Assembly: GCF_000699445.3 (NCBI RefSeq)
Contig: NC_067195.1
Location: 20,345,287 to 20,409,286, forward strand
Direction: 5' to 3'
Origin: Schistosoma haematobium
Lineage: Eukaryota > Platyhelminthes > Trematoda > Strigeidida > Schistosomatidae
DNA length: 64,000 nt
Positions 61,792 to 64,000 of this stretch are shown piece after piece. The position numbers and the translations under genes were made by a program. The notes beneath the pieces were generated by a model. The model was not told the origin of the DNA. It made no database searches and worked only from the letters and a program-made list of their open reading frames with translations. How positions within the stretch are numbered: position 1 is the stretch's first letter; every line of letters starts with the position of its first letter.

Positions 61792-64000
61792 CTAAAACAA
61801 AGCAAACGAATAAATATTTGGTCAGTACAATTGTATATTTAAAATCCCTTCTATATTCTTGATATCTAATGTTTCTCTGACGAAAAGTATGAAGTTAACA
61901 ATAGTAGCTGCCACATATCTTTCTCTCAAGGTTACAAATTTACTGTCATTTTGTCGTCTGGAAGACTAATTCCTAAAGTAATATGTAGTGCACAGTTCCT
62001 GCTGCGGATACGTTTCTGCAAAACTCAAAGATACATGAATATCGGAAACAAAATTCATGCCTATGCAGACCCTATAAACAAATAAGTTAATAATTAATGA
62101 CTCCAAATTTTTAATTTCCGCAACATCTCCTTGAAACAAAATAGTCTTAATATTATTGAACTCCAAATTAGATATCTTACTATTTACCAAACAGGCAGTG
62201 TTTTATGTTTTGTAGCTTTTTTACCGATTAGAAACACTTTTTTCGAATTCAAACCATTGTGATAGCTACAAATAACTTCGTAAATAGTTTATGAAAACAT
62301 GTTTTCTCGTTTAAATCAAATATTTTTTTCTTTAAGTAAAGGATTTGGATACACTTCACACTTATCTATTTTAAAACCTGAAACCAAAATTCTCATTCTG
62401 CTATTTATTAGATATGTTATATTTTCCTAGATTGGCGACTTGTAATGACGGCCGTTCTGAAGAACCTACTACATTACTAGACCACGTTTTCTTTCTGTCT
62501 GAAAATGTTAGTCAAATACTGTGTACTTATCATTTTGGGGTATTATCTAAACTGTGCATGTCAAGCATCTTTCAGATTTCATGTAAACTATTCTTTACCA
62601 AACTACTGGCTTTGTTATAAGTACACCTCATCTTGATAGCCAACAACAAGAAACACAATAAATCAGTTACATTGGCTATAACATAACACTCCTTGACCTT
62701 TTTAAATACAGTACACATTATCAGGTAAACTTTTAAAAAATCAAGTATATCAAGGCTTGGATTAAATTAAAGTAAGGAAGCTAACAAAACAATGTTTTCT
62801 AACAGCGTACTTTCATCAGTGACCCTTTTAAACATTTTCGCATTATACACAGCTTAAAACATAGTGACCTTTCTGGCTAATTTATCTTCTGCTCAGTCGA
62901 CACATGCGAAATAAAATTTTGAGTTATTACGCTTTAAAAAGGAGCATCTTTTTTAGTTTAAAATAATTTTTGAACCAGAACGAATAATATTTTGATAAGT
63001 GTCTGACGTATATTGAACGATTTATTCATAAGTTAGTAAATTCATAGAAACTAGAAAATGACGTATTATTATGTAAGACAGGACTTTTTTATTACTCTTA
63101 TCACAAATAAACAGATCAACTCACTTTTGTTTAAGAGCATTTAATGTGTATCAAGATGCAATTTCTATTAAAAACGGCAAATAAGTAGGATCAACCCCTA
63201 TACCACAAGCAAAATCTGGCTGATAAGAGCAGAACAGAATTTATCCTGTTAAAAACACTCACAAATTCATATGCCTTCATACTGCGATAACAGTTAAAGA
63301 CCTATTTATCAGGTCGATAATGGACTATATACGATGAATTCAGGCTTAAGTTCTATTCTCTGAGGCGACCCAATAGTTCAATAGCAAAACGAATTTGAAT
63401 AACCTCAGAAACGCATTTTCACTTCAATTTATGGCGTTACATTTCATGTCAATGGATTCACAGAGCTAAGACTATTTGTTCTAGATATTTGCACCGAAAT
63501 GTTGTTTTCTAAAGCCCATGCATTTATTTTACTTGAATCTCTTTGCTCTGCATCTTACTGACTAGTGTATACATATATTGTGCTTGATTCAACTTAATTA
63601 CAGGGATGGCAAATGGAAGTACCAATGTTAACCATCATTTTTATTGGCATCCAGACATTTTTTCATAGCTTTCAACTGGTTATTATGGTCAGATAGCGGA
63701 AGTTTTTGATCTCTTCTAATTTGTCGAATATCGGCCTTTAGTACACAGTTTGTGATGTAAGTTATCAGCGGCTCTTGTTGCAAATGACATTTCCAGGTTG
63801 GACATAACTGCAGACAAATGCACCGGACAATAGATGTTTTCGAGTCAGTTTAATCCGATTCTAGATACTTGGCAGGTGAGATATTACAACATTGACATTA
63901 TACACGATTTGATAGTACTAGATGTTTACTCCTAAAGGAGATTTAGTAACGACTCCATCTGACATCTTGTTCAAGCAAAAGACAATTGACGGCGTTGCTA
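61792..64000. other. Upstream part of the kinesin gene, no exon found
   Basis: No sequence for the kinesin start (VRVRPF-type motif) was found on the - strand. The first exon or exons probably lie beyond the window. A - strand open frame at 61966-62190 shows no known motif. Confidence 0.4.

Overview
This window is eukaryotic, AT-rich and intron-rich. It most likely comes from a schistosome (Platyhelminthes, Trematoda). The evidence is a combination of schistosome-type repeats: tRNA-headed SINEs carrying hammerhead ribozymes (Sm-alpha type), an RTE-clade (SR2-like) retrotransposon, a CR1-clade element with a zinc-finger ORF1, and Penelope-like elements with GIY-YIG endonuclease tails. Small exons with clean GT-AG borders are scattered through long AT-rich introns. 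No bacterial operons, rRNA or true tRNA genes were seen. Species is not resolved.

Two protein-coding genes were assembled exon by exon; they point towards each other. (1) On the + strand, 9118-19765, a complete nine-exon gene encodes about 383 aa with repeated G-P-G-x-Y motifs (SHIPPO/STPG type). It resembles the ciliary microtubule-associated protein CIMAP2/LEXM. Its second intron holds an antisense CR1-clade retrotransposon. (2) On the - strand, 61791 down to 25218, nineteen exons in continuous phase encode about 941 aa of a kinesin-3 motor protein. It has P-loop, switch I, switch II, a short coiled coil, an FHA domain and a KIF28/KLP-6-like tail. The N-terminal start exon and the final exon were not found. 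Both families are linked to cilia or flagella, which is suggestive but unproven here.

The most unusual structure is at 1-8424. It contains a nearly identical but circularly permuted copy of 44926-51699, the middle of the kinesin gene (five exons), an intronic Penelope 3' end, a hammerhead SINE and an RTE 3' fragment. The permuted copy is bounded on both sides by RTE sequence. The two ends of the source segment are fused at position 6149/6150 with a 2-bp AC overlap. This is what is expected if a 6.77-kb extrachromosomal circle had reintegrated by homologous recombination between RTE copies, although misassembly must be excluded. A second, 1.64-kb segment is duplicated in direct orientation at 29643-31281 and 53277-54915, in two different kinesin introns.

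Layout: 1-8424 RTE plus permuted kinesin segment; 9118-19765 CIMAP2/LEXM-like gene with CR1 inside; 19766-25217 convergent intergenic region with a (TAA)n-tailed retroposon remnant, SINE and Penelope relic; 25218-61791 kinesin gene with SINEs, Penelope, LTR-like repeats and the two duplications in introns; 61792-64000 upstream sequence without recognised coding.
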